Assembly: GCF_947501225.1 (NCBI RefSeq)
Contig: NZ_CANMUW010000005.1
Coordinates: 1-64,000 of the forward strand
Direction of reading: 5' to 3'
Length of the DNA stretch: 64,000 nucleotides
From: an uncultured Shewanella sp.
GTDB lineage: Bacteria; Pseudomonadota; Gammaproteobacteria; Enterobacterales; Shewanellaceae
Of the stretch, positions 25,902 to 34,822 are shown piece after piece. Position 1 is the stretch's first letter. Every line of letters begins with the position of its first letter. Under the pieces are notes generated by a model. The model was not told where the DNA came from. It saw only the letters and a list, made by a program, of their open reading frames with translations, and searched no databases. A program made the position numbers and the translations under genes.

Positions 25902-26192
25902 GACGGCTTTCCTAAAATATTTGAATGTAGGGATGTTTCGGCTCTATTTATACCATTGTCAGTAAACATTCGATAGTGAGTTTTTGTAATACAATGAAAA
26001 ATAGTTTTCTACTGACATAACTGACAATTTTCACAGGTTTATTTGTGAATTTGATAATATTAAGTGGTGATTACTGATAAATGTTTAACTTGCGATGTAG
26101 GTTATCTACTGGTCTACATGATCTCTGAATTTCAGATACAAAAAAGCCCCAACAATTGTCGAGGCTTAGATGCTCACTCTCTAAGAGAATGA

Positions 26193-26252
26193 TGGTACCC
26201 GAGGCCTTGAATGGGCTCGTGTAATTCAACGGCGCGAGGGATTTTAAATCCA
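26193..26252 (-). pseudogene. Decayed tRNA-Leu copy (3' part)
   Basis: On the minus strand the anticodon arm GGGATTTAAAATCC and the 3' end CCTCGGGTACCA of tRNA-Leu(UAA) are kept, but the 5' half is missing and the TpsiC arm is altered. It follows the intact tRNA-Leu in transcription order, and a terminator-like hairpin (26141-26167) follows it. Confidence 0.7.
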
Positions 26253-26280
26253 TATCGTTACATTCACTTTTTTCAGATAC

Positions 26281-26307
26281 AAAAAAACCTCAACAATTGT
26301 CGAGGCT
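26281..26307 (-). terminator. Terminator of tRNA module 1
   Basis: On the minus strand, GCCTCGACAATTGTTGAGG hairpin followed by seven T. Close relatives lie at 26141-26167, 27147-27174 and 27875-27905, each after a tRNA or tRNA remnant. Confidence 0.7.
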
Positions 26308-26333
26308 TAGATGCTCACTCTCTAAGAGAGTGA

Positions 26334-26419
26334 TGGTACCCGAGGCCGGACTTGAACCGGCACGCTTATTCAGCGAGGGATTTTAAATCCCTTGTGTCTA
26401 CCAATTCCACCACTCGGGC
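26334..26419 (-). tRNA. tRNA-Leu (anticodon UAA)
   Basis: Minus-strand 86-nt type II tRNA: acceptor GCCCGAG pairing with CTCGGGT, anticodon stem GGGAT/ATCCC with TAA, long variable arm, TpsiC GGTTCAAGTCC and encoded CCA. Last functional gene of module 1. Confidence 0.95.
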
Positions 26420-26504
26420 AAACTCTGTGACTCTGATGATACATATCATTGGTAGTTGATACTGCTTGCTCCTGTTAAAGAGACAAACTCATCATAATCG
26501 AATA

Positions 26505-26578
26505 TGGAGGCGCGACCCGGAGTCGAACCGAGATCGACGGATTTGCAATCCGCAGCATAGCCATTCTGCCATCGCGCC
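26505..26578 (-). tRNA. tRNA-Cys (anticodon GCA)
   Basis: Minus-strand 74-nt tRNA with acceptor GGCGCGA, anticodon loop TTGCAAA and encoded CCA (discriminator U, the Cys identity base). Identical copy at 28097-28170. Confidence 0.96.
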
Positions 26579-26699
26579 ATATTTTTAATCTTCGTAGAAG
26601 ATTTGGAGCGAACTTCCTCTAATAGAGAGTGGGTTCGAACCGGTTCTTGCTTTAGGCGTGCGGTATACCTAAAAGGATGCCTGCTATTTCAAGAGAAGT

Positions 26700-26775
26700 T
26701 GGAGCGACATATCGGGTTCGAACCGATGACCTATACCTTGGCAAGGTATCGCTCTACCAACTGAGCTAATGTCGC
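26700..26775 (-). tRNA. tRNA-Gly (anticodon GCC)
   Basis: Minus-strand 76-nt tRNA with acceptor GCGACAT, anticodon stem-loop CCTTGCCAAGG, TpsiC GGTTCGAACCC and encoded CCA. Identical copy at 28401-28476. Confidence 0.96.
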
Positions 26776-26811
26776 TTAAATCTTTCGTATCAACATTATC
26801 TGTAATCACTA

Positions 26812-26856
26812 CCAAAGGTATCGCACTTTAACCTTTAGCAACTGAGCTAATGTCGC
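26812..26856 (-). pseudogene. Decayed tRNA-Gly copy in module 1
   Basis: The 5' part of a tRNA-Gly (GCGACATTAGCTCAGTTG on the minus strand) is intact, but the anticodon arm is scrambled and the 3' half is gone. It occupies the position of the working tRNA-Gly of module 2. Confidence 0.75.
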
Positions 26857-27187
26857 TTATCAACTTTTCATACTGACTTAAAGCCTGCTAAACACTGCCG
26901 CTCTAAGAAAGTGTGGCTACTTTAACGGATTTCTCAGGTGAGTCAACAGCAAGTTTTGTCTTTTTGATTCAGTTGATTGAAAACCATTCGCGCTGGTTCG
27001 TTTTCTCTACAAGGTGTTGATATTGTAGGCGGGATTGTTTTTGTGGCGCGCCCTCACCTGACTGGTTTTCTGGTAATAAATAAGTCCACAGAATCGAATT
27101 AAGAACTGTAGGTGCTATAAAGTGATAAAGTGGCAACGTCATACACAAAAAAGCCCCAACATTTGTTGAGGCTCCTATGTTGATTCT

Positions 27188-27316
27188 TTACTGAATTATG
27201 GTTGCGGAGCTAGCATTAACATAGTCACATGATGATGGAACTGCATCTTTAGTTGCGACACTGCCAGTGCATCCAGTTAAAGGGGTTGCGATTACTACAA
27301 CAGATAATAACTTTTT
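27188..27316 (-). pseudogene. Possible broken small lipoprotein gene
   Basis: One minus-strand frame reads KKLLSVVVIATPLTGCTGSV and continues to a stop at 27188, which looks like a lipoprotein signal with lipobox PLTGC. No start codon precedes it in frame (an in-frame TGA lies shortly upstream), so it looks like a gene that lost its start. It overlaps the 3' end of the gene at 27315-27569. Confidence 0.35.
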
Positions 27317-27569
27317 ATAAGCTAATCCCGTAGTACCTGTTCAAGTCTGTTACTCGATACATATGAAACACGGTATCTACAGTTTCACCCTTGCACTCAT
27401 AGTAATCATATGTAGCGCTTAACTCTAACCCCTCACGCCGATTAGTACTTGTAGTGTTACACCTCATCTGCCGAAATCGTTTGTAAATCCACAGCGTCTG
27501 CCAGGACTCGTCATTAATCCTATAGTTACCTTCGCTACTGCGCTCGGGACTGGTTTTATCAAAGATCAT
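27315..27569 (-). CDS. Small hypothetical protein between tRNA modules
   Basis: An 84-residue soluble protein with no recognised family. It has a strong ribosome-binding site (AAAGGAG, 6 nt before the ATG), which is the main reason to accept it. Tyr- and Arg-rich C terminus. It lies between the two tRNA modules, a position where inserted genes are common. Confidence 0.6.
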   Translation of the reverse strand: MIFDKTSPERSSEGNYRINDESWQTLWIYKRFRQMRCNTTSTNRREGLELSATYDYYECKGETVDTVFHMYRVTDLNRYYGISL

Positions 27570-27775
27570 GTTTTTCTCCTTTCGTTAGGAGAGAGCATAC
27601 AAAAAATATTTTTGGCAAGATTATTAACGTCTTTAGTTATTCATAATAAAAACTTCCGAAGAATTAACTAGCAAAACAGGTGCAATGGGGGGTGGACCAT
27701 ACCGATATTTAGAAACAGGAAAGCAAAGAGATTATAAAAAAGTAACTGATGTTGTTAAAAGCAATGACTAAAAGT

Positions 27776-27845
27776 GGCAACCGAGGCCGGACTCCAATGC
27801 CTGTACACCCGAATCGAGTATTTCAACGGCGAGATGGATTTTGCT
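27776..27845 (-). pseudogene. Decayed tRNA-Leu copy of module 2
   Basis: Traces such as CCGAGGCCGGACT and the partial anticodon-arm sequence match tRNA-Leu, but acceptor and anticodon are destroyed. It sits about 1.59 kb from the remnant at 26193, the same offset as the other module genes. Confidence 0.55.
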
Positions 27846-27874
27846 TTCTAACTATATCGTTGAATTTTGAATAC

Positions 27875-27905
27875 AAAAAAGCCCCAACATTTGTTGAGGC
27901 TTTTT
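27875..27905 (-). terminator. Terminator of tRNA module 2
   Basis: On the minus strand, GCCTCAACAAATGTTGGGGC hairpin followed by six T, directly after the tRNA-Leu gene. Confidence 0.75.
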
Positions 27906-27925
27906 GCTCATTCATTAAAGAATGA

Positions 27926-28011
27926 TGGTACCCGAGGCCGGACTTGAACCGGCACGCTTATTCAGCGAGGGATTTTAAATCCCTTGTGTCTACCAATTCC
28001 ACCACTCGGGC
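27926..28011 (-). tRNA. tRNA-Leu (anticodon UAA), second copy
   Basis: Same sequence as the tRNA at 26334-26419, 1592 bp away. Confidence 0.95.
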
Positions 28012-28096
28012 AAACTCTGTGATTCTGATGATACATATCATTGGTAGTTGATACTGCTTGCTCCCGTTAAAGAGACAAGCTCATCATAATCGAATA

Positions 28097-28170
28097 TGGA
28101 GGCGCGACCCGGAGTCGAACCGAGATCGACGGATTTGCAATCCGCAGCATAGCCATTCTGCCATCGCGCC
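28097..28170 (-). tRNA. tRNA-Cys (anticodon GCA), second copy
   Basis: Same sequence as 26505-26578, 1592 bp away; the spacers around it are also nearly identical. Confidence 0.96.
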
Positions 28171-28290
28171 ATATTTTTAATCTTCGTAGAAGATTTGGAG
28201 CGAACTTCCTCTAATAGAGAGTGGGTTCGAGCCTGTTCTTGCTTAAGCGTGCGGTATACCTAAAAGGATGCCCGCTCTTTCAAGAGAAGT

Positions 28291-28385
28291 TGGAGCGACA
28301 TATCGGGTTTGAAACAAATTACCGATATCCTATACCTAGGTATCGCGCACTTGACTTAAATAAAGAATCAACTGAGCTAATGTCA
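28291..28385 (-). pseudogene. Decayed tRNA-Gly copy in module 2
   Basis: Both ends of a tRNA-Gly are recognisable (TGGAGCGACATATCGGGTTT at the 3' side, CAACTGAGCTAATGTC at the 5' side) but the middle is expanded and rearranged, so the length is about 95 nt and no anticodon stem forms. It sits where module 1 has its intact tRNA-Gly. Confidence 0.8.
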
Positions 28386-28400
28386 CACCTTCTAAAGATT

Positions 28401-28476
28401 TGGAGCGACATATCGGGTTCGAACCGATGACCTATACCTTGGCAAGGTATCGCTCTACCAACTGAGCTAATGTCGC
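28401..28476 (-). tRNA. tRNA-Gly (anticodon GCC), second copy
   Basis: Same sequence as 26700-26775. First gene of module 2 in the direction of transcription. Confidence 0.96.
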
Positions 28477-28674
28477 TTAATCTTTTAAACATTCAATCAA
28501 GTTTGCATCTCTGCTTTCCCCTGACTGCGGAATGGCATTCTACCGATTTGGTCATCATAGTCAATCAAGAAAAGCAGATAAAAAGCTGTTTTTGAACTGA
28601 GTGTTGCAAAAATAGGCTCGTATCGGCTCCCTGTCCAGGTTTGATTCCACTGCCGATGCTTGTCAGTTGAAAAC

Positions 28675-28704
28675 AAAAAAGCCTCAAATCATTGAGGCTT
28701 TTGT
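28675..28704 (-). terminator. Terminator after the 479-aa GAPDH gene
   Basis: Stem AAAAGCCTCA / TGAGGCTTTT with a 6-nt loop; A/T runs on both sides. Confidence 0.85.
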
Positions 28705-28737
28705 TACAGACATACTTAGTGCTGATTTAGATCATGG

Positions 28738-30177
28738 TTAGCTAAGTGGCAGAGATTGGTAGTTTAGTCCCAACATCTTCTGCATTACACCAACAACCTG
28801 ACAGCTATATCCAAATTCATTGTCGTACCAGACATAAAGAATGGCGCGGTTATCTTCGGCAATCGTTGCATGGGAATCTACGACACCCGCATAGCGCGAA
28901 CCAACTAAGTCACAAGAAACAATCTCTGTAGACTCGGTAAAATCAATTTGATTTTGCAGTTCAGAGTGAAGAGACATTTCACGTAGGTATTGATTGACGT
29001 CCTCTTTACCGTTTGTAGAGCTATCCAGGTTTAACGTGATAATGGCCATAGACACGTTTGGAGTAGGTACGCGGATTGCGTTGCCTGTCAGCTTACCTGC
29101 CAGTACCGGAAGTGCTTTAGAAACGGCCTTTGCAGCACCTGTTTCAGTAATAACCATGTTCAACGGAGCACTACGGCCACGGCGGTCGGCTTTATGATAG
29201 TTATCAATCAGGTTTTGGTCGTTGGTATAGGAGTGAATGGTTTCAACATGGCCATTGGTAATGCCATATTTGTCATTCATCGCTTTCAATACCGGTGTGA
29301 TAGCGTTGGTTGTACAGCTCGCAGCCGAAACAATTCTGTCTTCGGGTAAGATATCAGACTCGTTAACACCATAAACGATGTTCTTGATCTCACCTTTAGC
29401 CGGTGCAGTTAATAGCACTTTCGAAGCACCATTAGATCTCAGGTGAAGGCCTAAACCATCTTCATCTTTCCAGATCCCTGTGTTATCGACAACTAACGCG
29501 TCATCAATTCCATACTTGGTGTAATCGACTTCATCAGGAGAGTTTGCATATATCACCTGAATGTAAGTACCGTTGGCGATAATTGCGTTGTTTTCTTCAT
29601 CCACCTCTACCGAACCGTTGAAGGGTCCATGTACAGAGTCTCTTCTTAATAAGCTGGCACGCTTCTCAAGGTCACCCTTACGGCCACCACGTAGGACGAT
29701 AGCACGTAGCCTAAGCTTGTTGCTGACGCCTGTTCTTTCAATCAATAATCTTGCTAGCAGACGGCCAATACGACCAAAACCATAGAGTACAACGTCTCTT
29801 GCTTTTTCCGTATCTTCATGATCGATGCCGGCAGCAAGTTCACGACTCATATAGGCTTCGATACCATCTATTGTATCGTTTTCGCGCCAATACTTAACGG
29901 CCAGTTTACCTATATCAACTTTACACTGTTTTACTGCTAACTTGCTCAGTGCTTCTACAAATGGAAAACTTTCACGTAATCTTAGTTTGTGTCCGATATG
30001 ACGACGCACAAGACGGTGAGACTTGATGATCTCTATCGTAGATGCGTTGAGCAGTGGCTTACCGTATAGAACGACTTCGACACCTTGATTACGATATAAC
30101 TTACCAAGCAAAGGCTGCATAGCCTCTGCCATTTCGAAACGTTCTTGCCAGCTTTGTAGGTGTTTATCAGCGCTCAT
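28738..30177 (-). CDS. Long GAPDH-type dehydrogenase (479 residues)
   Basis: A glyceraldehyde-3-phosphate dehydrogenase homologue with an extra N-terminal domain of about 130 residues before the Rossmann motif VVLYGFGRIGRLLARLL. The catalytic Cys is in AASCTTNAITPV and the phosphate/His region in HSYTNDQNLIDNYHKADRRGRSAP. Family members of this length occur in shewanella and vibrio; whether they work in glycolysis, in gluconeogenesis or with another coenzyme is not clear from sequence. It is divergent from the DUF2989 and second GAPDH genes. Confidence 0.92.
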   Translation of the reverse strand: MSADKHLQSWQERFEMAEAMQPLLGKLYRNQGVEVVLYGKPLLNASTIEIIKSHRLVRRHIGHKLRLRESFPFVEALSKLAVKQCKVDIGKLAVKYWRENDTIDGIEAYMSRELAAGIDHEDTEKARDVVLYGFGRIGRLLARLLIERTGVSNKLRLRAIVLRGGRKGDLEKRASLLRRDSVHGPFNGSVEVDEENNAIIANGTYIQVIYANSPDEVDYTKYGIDDALVVDNTGIWKDEDGLGLHLRSNGASKVLLTAPAKGEIKNIVYGVNESDILPEDRIVSAASCTTNAITPVLKAMNDKYGITNGHVETIHSYTNDQNLIDNYHKADRRGRSAPLNMVITETGAAKAVSKALPVLAGKLTGNAIRVPTPNVSMAIITLNLDSSTNGKEDVNQYLREMSLHSELQNQIDFTESTEIVSCDLVGSRYAGVVDSHATIAEDNRAILYVWYDNEFGYSCQVVGVMQKMLGLNYQSLPLS

Positions 30178-30381
30178 TTACAGATCCTTTATCTCACTAT
30201 TCTGCTTTTTTTTTGCAGAAATGATTGAGTAACAAAAAGAAAAGACCAATACTCTAATTATTGGTAGGGATAAATCCCTTTTGGTCGGCGCTATTGTAAT
30301 GAAAAGTTGCCTGTCAGGCCAGTAAGATATTCTTTGTAAGGTTGTAATTTTATTAGCAAAAAGTTTGCTTTGGAGCCTGTT

Positions 30382-31230
30382 TTGAGAAGAAATCTCGTAA
30401 TCTTTACATCATTTATTAGCTTTACCGCAATTTCGGCCCTTTCGGGCTGTGATAATGGTGTGAATACAGGCACGATCTGTAAAAATAATCCTGAACTTTG
30501 TAGTGATTTACACAAAGATAGCTGGTGTAGGTATGAGAAAGCAGACCTTATCGAGAAAAGGTATAAGCTCAAGCACACGGCTACTCCAACGGGTAAAGAG
30601 TTGTATCACCATTTGCTCGTTTTAGAAAAGTACAGTAGTTGTATCGAACTTGCCGCTGGCGTCCAGCATATTCTCCACCCTGAGCGTACCAATGACCGAG
30701 TCCGTGCATTTGGCCTAAGTGCCCAAAGCCTCGCACAGTTGCAGGAAACAACCAAAGGTAGCAAAGATCTCTATCTCGCCTTTTATCACTGGACCCGATT
30801 CAATGATGAAAAGGCTCAGGCTATCGTGCTCAAGGCTGAAAAAGAGCAAAGAATCGATGATATCGAACTGCTCGCCAGGATTGCGTCCTATTACCAGAAA
30901 TTCGATTCTAAGAAGGCCAAAGAGGTTTATCTTGCGGTTTTCGACTTGAGTGATGAAGATAACTTTAATCCTGACTGGCTGCTGGGTTTAGCCAACGCAT
31001 ATCAAAAATTAAATGATCCTGAGCTCACCTACCTCCTCTCTCGTGCAAATGTACTGATGACCGACAACAAGGTATCGGAAAAGAAGATGATGGGACTAAT
31101 TAGCAATGATGAGTCAGTAAAAGAGGTGCTGGATGATCTGGCCGATGATCTTGTTGATGAAATTGAGTCAGGAGATTTTAAAACCAGCACCATCAGGACC
31201 ATGTTGGAGCGAGATAAATCTGCACTTTGA
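30382..31230 (+). CDS. DUF2989-type lipoprotein
   Basis: A 282-residue exported protein: a basic N terminus and hydrophobic signal ending in the lipobox ALSGC, then an alpha-helical body with TPR-like helix pairs (AFYHWTRFNDEKAQAIVLKA and following). No ATG is available; TTG at 30382 is favoured because GGAG lies 6 nt before it, although a TTG at 30370 is in frame. The same gene lies between two GAPDH genes in S. oneidensis, from memory. Function unknown. Confidence 0.8.
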   Translation: MRRNLVIFTSFISFTAISALSGCDNGVNTGTICKNNPELCSDLHKDSWCRYEKADLIEKRYKLKHTATPTGKELYHHLLVLEKYSSCIELAAGVQHILHPERTNDRVRAFGLSAQSLAQLQETTKGSKDLYLAFYHWTRFNDEKAQAIVLKAEKEQRIDDIELLARIASYYQKFDSKKAKEVYLAVFDLSDEDNFNPDWLLGLANAYQKLNDPELTYLLSRANVLMTDNKVSEKKMMGLISNDESVKEVLDDLADDLVDEIESGDFKTSTIRTMLERDKSAL

Positions 31231-31543
31231 TCTATAGTTGTTATACATCCAGGAGATTAGAACTCTATAAAGCGACGGTGTCCATATTTTAAGCTGCCAC
31301 TGTGGTTATGATTTCATGAAATTATTTGAAATACGTTGTTTTTTATCTTGGCAAGATGTCTGCCATAACGAATATTTTTTACAGCAAAACTGTTGTTAAA
31401 TGCAAAAAGCATGACCGTTGTAAAAGAAATACCGAAAATGTTAACGATTGATGGCCTAAATCAGGGATATTGCTTGACGAAAGCTGTCAGTTTGGTAATT
31501 TTACAACCAGAAATTATTTTTACATTCACCAGAGGGATATGAG

Positions 31544-32554
31544 ATGACTATCCGCGTTGCAATTAACGGCTATGGCCGTATCGGACGAAACGTTTTACGT
31601 GCACTTTATGAAAGTGAAAAAGACTATCCAATCCAGATTGTTGCTATCAACGATCTGGGAGATGCGTCTATTAACGCTCACCTGACCAAATATGATTCTG
31701 TTCATGGTCGTTTCAACGCAAAAGTTGAAAACGACGATGAAGCTATCTACGTCAACCAAGACAAGATCCTGACCTTCTCTGAAAGAGATCCAGGTAAACT
31801 TCCTTGGGCAGACCTAAATGTAGACGTTGTTTTTGAATGTACTGGTATATTCACTTCAAAAGAAGCGGTACAACCACACATCAATGCAGGTGCTAAGAAA
31901 GTTATCATCTCTGCTCCTGGTAAAAACGTCGATGCTACTGTTGTCTACGGCGTAAACAACGATGAAATAACTGGCGATATGACTGTTATTTCAAATGCTT
32001 CTTGTACGACGAACTGTCTTGCACCATTCGCTAAGCCATTAAACGATGAGATCGGTATCGAATCTGGTTTGATGACAACGATTCACGCTTACACGAATGA
32101 TCAGCGTCTGTCAGATGTTTACCACACTGACCTGCGTCGCGCCCGCGCCGCCGCTATGTCAATGATCCCAACTAAAACTGGTGCAGCAGCTGCTGTTGGT
32201 TTAGTTGTACCAGAACTTTCTGGTAAGTTCGATGGTCTTGCAGTACGTGTACCTACAGTAAACGTTTCACTTGTTGACCTTTCATTCGTTGCTGCTCGTG
32301 ATACGACTGTTGAAGAAGTTAATGCCATCATCGAAGCTGCTGCTAAGCAATCTCCGATGAATGAAGTGTTAGCGGTTAATAATGAACCTCTGGTTTCAAT
32401 TGACTTTAACCATAACCCATTCTCTTCAAACTTTGACGCAACTCAGACTCGTGTAAACGGCCGTCTTGTTAAAGTTATGGCTTGGTATGATAACGAATGG
32501 GGTTTCAGTAACCGCATGTTAGATAATGCTGTAGCCTTGATGACTGCGAAATAA
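31544..32554 (+). CDS. gapA: Glyceraldehyde-3-phosphate dehydrogenase, type I
   Basis: Standard 336-residue tetrameric GAPDH. NAD-binding [15 protein letters not shown], an Asp at the end of the second strand (AINDLGD) typical of NAD use, and the catalytic Cys in SNASCTTNC. His in [10 protein letters not shown] completes the active site. Codon use is like that of a highly expressed gene. A promoter-like TTGACG lies about 70 nt upstream. A terminator follows directly. Confidence 0.96.
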   Translation: MTIRVAINGYGRIGRNVLRALYESEKDYPIQIVAINDLGDASINAHLTKYDSVHGRFNAKVENDDEAIYVNQDKILTFSERDPGKLPWADLNVDVVFECTGIFTSKEAVQPHINAGAKKVIISAPGKNVDATVVYGVNNDEITGDMTVISNASCTTNCLAPFAKPLNDEIGIESGLMTTIHAYTNDQRLSDVYHTDLRRARAAAMSMIPTKTGAAAAVGLVVPELSGKFDGLAVRVPTVNVSLVDLSFVAARDTTVEEVNAIIEAAAKQSPMNEVLAVNNEPLVSIDFNHNPFSSNFDATQTRVNGRLVKVMAWYDNEWGFSNRMLDNAVALMTAK

Positions 32555-32578
32555 TTTCGATATCGTCAGATTTATAAA

Positions 32579-32602
32579 GCCAGCCTTAGGGCTGGTTTTT
32601 TT
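32579..32602 (+). terminator. Terminator after gapA
   Basis: Stem CCAGCC / GGCTGG with 4-nt loop followed by seven T. Confidence 0.88.
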
Positions 32603-32663
32603 ATGTCATAACATATTCAAACCGGCAAACAGTATAGACGCCATTAGGGCAAACAGAGCTCAA

Positions 32664-34061
32664 CTATAGCACCTTGAATTGATATGCATCCCTGCCTAAA
32701 GATTTAGCTATATACATCAGATGATCGGCCTGATTAATCAGGTATTGATGATCCAGCGGTCCGGAATTGCTGTAGATGGCCCCAAGGCTGATACTTACAT
32801 GGTGATTCACACCATCTATTGTAAACTCTCCGGCAGATACACACGTCTGTACACGCTTGGCTAAAGCATTAGCTTCCTTAGCGGTTCGGTTACACAAATA
32901 TATGCAAAACTCTTCACCGCCGATTCTCGCAAATGTCGAATCATCAGGAATACTACTAGCCACAAGTTCTGCAATTTGTTTAATTATGTGGTCGCCTACT
33001 GAGTGGCCGAAGTTATCATTAATCGATTTAAACTTATCGATATCGAAGAGAAGCAAAGTAAGACTGGTCTGCTCCGCATTCATTTGACAGGACTCTTTCA
33101 GACTGGCCATAAAATGGCGCCTGTTATAGATACCTGTAAGTGAGTCAATTGAGGCCTGATGTTGTAATTCGTGATTTAGTTGTCTCAGCTCGGCGGTGCG
33201 TGACGCTACGGTTTTACGTAGTTGAAGAATATAGAGCAGAGATAACCCTAATAGTAGTGAGAAAACAAATTGAAATAGGTATTTAGGGTATACCGTTTCA
33301 ACATGAAGCCATTTACGTTGTATACGCTCTATATCAACTTCGGGTATCTTGTTCATGCCGGTTTCTAGAACTATTCTTAGCTTGTGGTTGCCCTCCTTAA
33401 CAGCTGGTCTCACTTTTGCGCTATACAGATGCTTGACAGGGGAGAAAGCGGACGGCTGCTCTGATGTGTAGAGATAAAAGTTAGCGACCTGAAAATCTGC
33501 TACAAATGCGTCTAACTCACCGGAGAAAGCACTTTTTAACATGATCTCATTGTTCGAGTAGGCTGTAACTTTAACTCTGGGGTAGTATTGCTTTATAAAG
33601 CTCTCTTCATAACCGCCAGACACTACCCCTACTTCACCGTACTGTAGAAATTGCTCTACATCCATCCCAAGGTGATCGGCTGAGAAAAAAAGCTGCGTAT
33701 CTATCTCGATAATCTCCTCCAGATAATCAAAATGGATCTCTCTGGATTCAGACCACAGCAAGCCGGCGTGGACGTCAGCCTCGCCTGAGCGAACAAGTTC
33801 GAGTGAATCATTCCAGTCAGTAAGAATAAACTTGACCTTAACCCGGTTTACCCTGGCATACTCCTTCCATATATCGATGAGTAAGCCCTGCGCCTCACCG
33901 GAATCATCAATATATGAAAATGGTTTCCAGGCCTTTGAATTAGCAACGATGAGCGTATTAGCCTCAGACACATTGCCATCTCCACTCACCGGCTGCCCGG
34001 CTTGCGAATGTGATGAAGTTAATGCAATTAGAATGGCAAACAGCCATGTTTTTTTAATCAT
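32664..34061 (-). CDS. Diguanylate cyclase with periplasmic SBP_bac_3 sensor domain
   Basis: A 465-residue membrane protein: signal peptide, a solute-binding type 3 domain (about 35-250), one membrane helix (about 263-283) and a GGDEF domain with active-site GGEEF. The Arg-x-x-Asp inhibitory site five residues ahead of GGEEF is missing (PDDS there), so product feedback is not expected. It probably senses a small molecule such as an amino acid in the periplasm and makes c-di-GMP in the cytoplasm. Confidence 0.92.
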   Translation of the reverse strand: MIKKTWLFAILIALTSSHSQAGQPVSGDGNVSEANTLIVANSKAWKPFSYIDDSGEAQGLLIDIWKEYARVNRVKVKFILTDWNDSLELVRSGEADVHAGLLWSESREIHFDYLEEIIEIDTQLFFSADHLGMDVEQFLQYGEVGVVSGGYEESFIKQYYPRVKVTAYSNNEIMLKSAFSGELDAFVADFQVANFYLYTSEQPSAFSPVKHLYSAKVRPAVKEGNHKLRIVLETGMNKIPEVDIERIQRKWLHVETVYPKYLFQFVFSLLLGLSLLYILQLRKTVASRTAELRQLNHELQHQASIDSLTGIYNRRHFMASLKESCQMNAEQTSLTLLLFDIDKFKSINDNFGHSVGDHIIKQIAELVASSIPDDSTFARIGGEEFCIYLCNRTAKEANALAKRVQTCVSAGEFTIDGVNHHVSISLGAIYSNSGPLDHQYLINQADHLMYIAKSLGRDAYQFKVL

Positions 34062-34196
34062 CTGTTTAGCATCTCACTCTAAATTTTTGGTGAGCCTGTA
34101 TTGGAAACCGAGTGTTATCTTTATCCCTTAATCATCAGGATGCCTTGCTATATGAAATGAAAATGACAGTTAGCTTAAAAGAATATCTTACCCCAC

Positions 34197-34215
34197 AAAT
34201 GATAACGATTATCCT
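34197..34215. promoter_or_regulatory. Candidate Fur box upstream of bfr
   Basis: AAATGATAACGATTATCCT resembles the Fur consensus (GATAAT repeats); it lies about 140 bp before the first bacterioferritin gene and 136 bp before the diguanylate cyclase start. Which gene it controls is undecided. Confidence 0.45.
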
Positions 34216-34302
34216 TATGATTTGCTTATTAGAATTAGTGCAAGGATAGTAATAAGCATAATATTTAGTTCTAACACACGGCCCAGTTTTGTCTAGCATT
34301 AA

Positions 34303-34316
34303 TTGATATAGATCAA
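34303..34316. promoter_or_regulatory. EtrA/FNR box immediately upstream of bfr
   Basis: TTGATATAGATCAA is a perfect match to TTGAT-N4-ATCAA and lies 34 bp before the bfr start codon. So close to the start it could overlap the -10 or transcript start and repress, or activate if the transcript is short-leadered. Confidence 0.65.
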
Positions 34317-34350
34317 TAAAACAATAAAACAATAAAACGAGGCATCACCG

Positions 34351-34821
34351 ATGAAAGGAAAGGTAAAAGTTACAACGGCACTAAACCAAATTTTAGTGCT
34401 TGAACTCACATCGATTAATCAATATTTCTTACATGCTCGAATGTTTAAAAATTGGGGACTTGAGGAACTCGATGAAAAAGAGTACAAAAAGTCTATCCTC
34501 GATATGAAGCAAGCCGATGATTTGATTGAACGCATCCTGTTTCTGGAAGCATTACCCAACCTGCAGCAACTTAATAAATTGCGTATTGGTGAACATACTC
34601 AAGAGATGCTTGAGTGTGACAAGATCCTCCAGGAGGAGCAAATTGCAGAGCTTCGTAGCGCGATTTCGCTTTGTGAAACGGAACAGGATTATGTCAGCAG
34701 GGAACTATTGGATGGCATTTTAGAATCAGAAGAAGACCACCTCGATTGGATAGAATCACAAGAGTTCCTTATCGGTACAACCGGTATCGCAAATTATCAG
34801 CAATCTATGATGGAGGATTAA
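34351..34821 (+). CDS. bfr: Bacterioferritin subunit, heme-binding type
   Basis: A 156-residue four-helix ferritin-like protein. Met52, the heme-coordinating residue of Bfr, is present. Of the ferroxidase ligands Glu18, Glu127 and His130 are kept, but the positions of Glu51, His54 and Glu94 are Asp51, Gln54 and Gln94. The subunit should bind heme at the dimer interface but not oxidise iron well. It starts the two-gene operon; the partner gene is 1 nt downstream. Confidence 0.93.
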   Translation: MKGKVKVTTALNQILVLELTSINQYFLHARMFKNWGLEELDEKEYKKSILDMKQADDLIERILFLEALPNLQQLNKLRIGEHTQEMLECDKILQEEQIAELRSAISLCETEQDYVSRELLDGILESEEDHLDWIESQEFLIGTTGIANYQQSMMED

Positions 34822-34822
34822 C

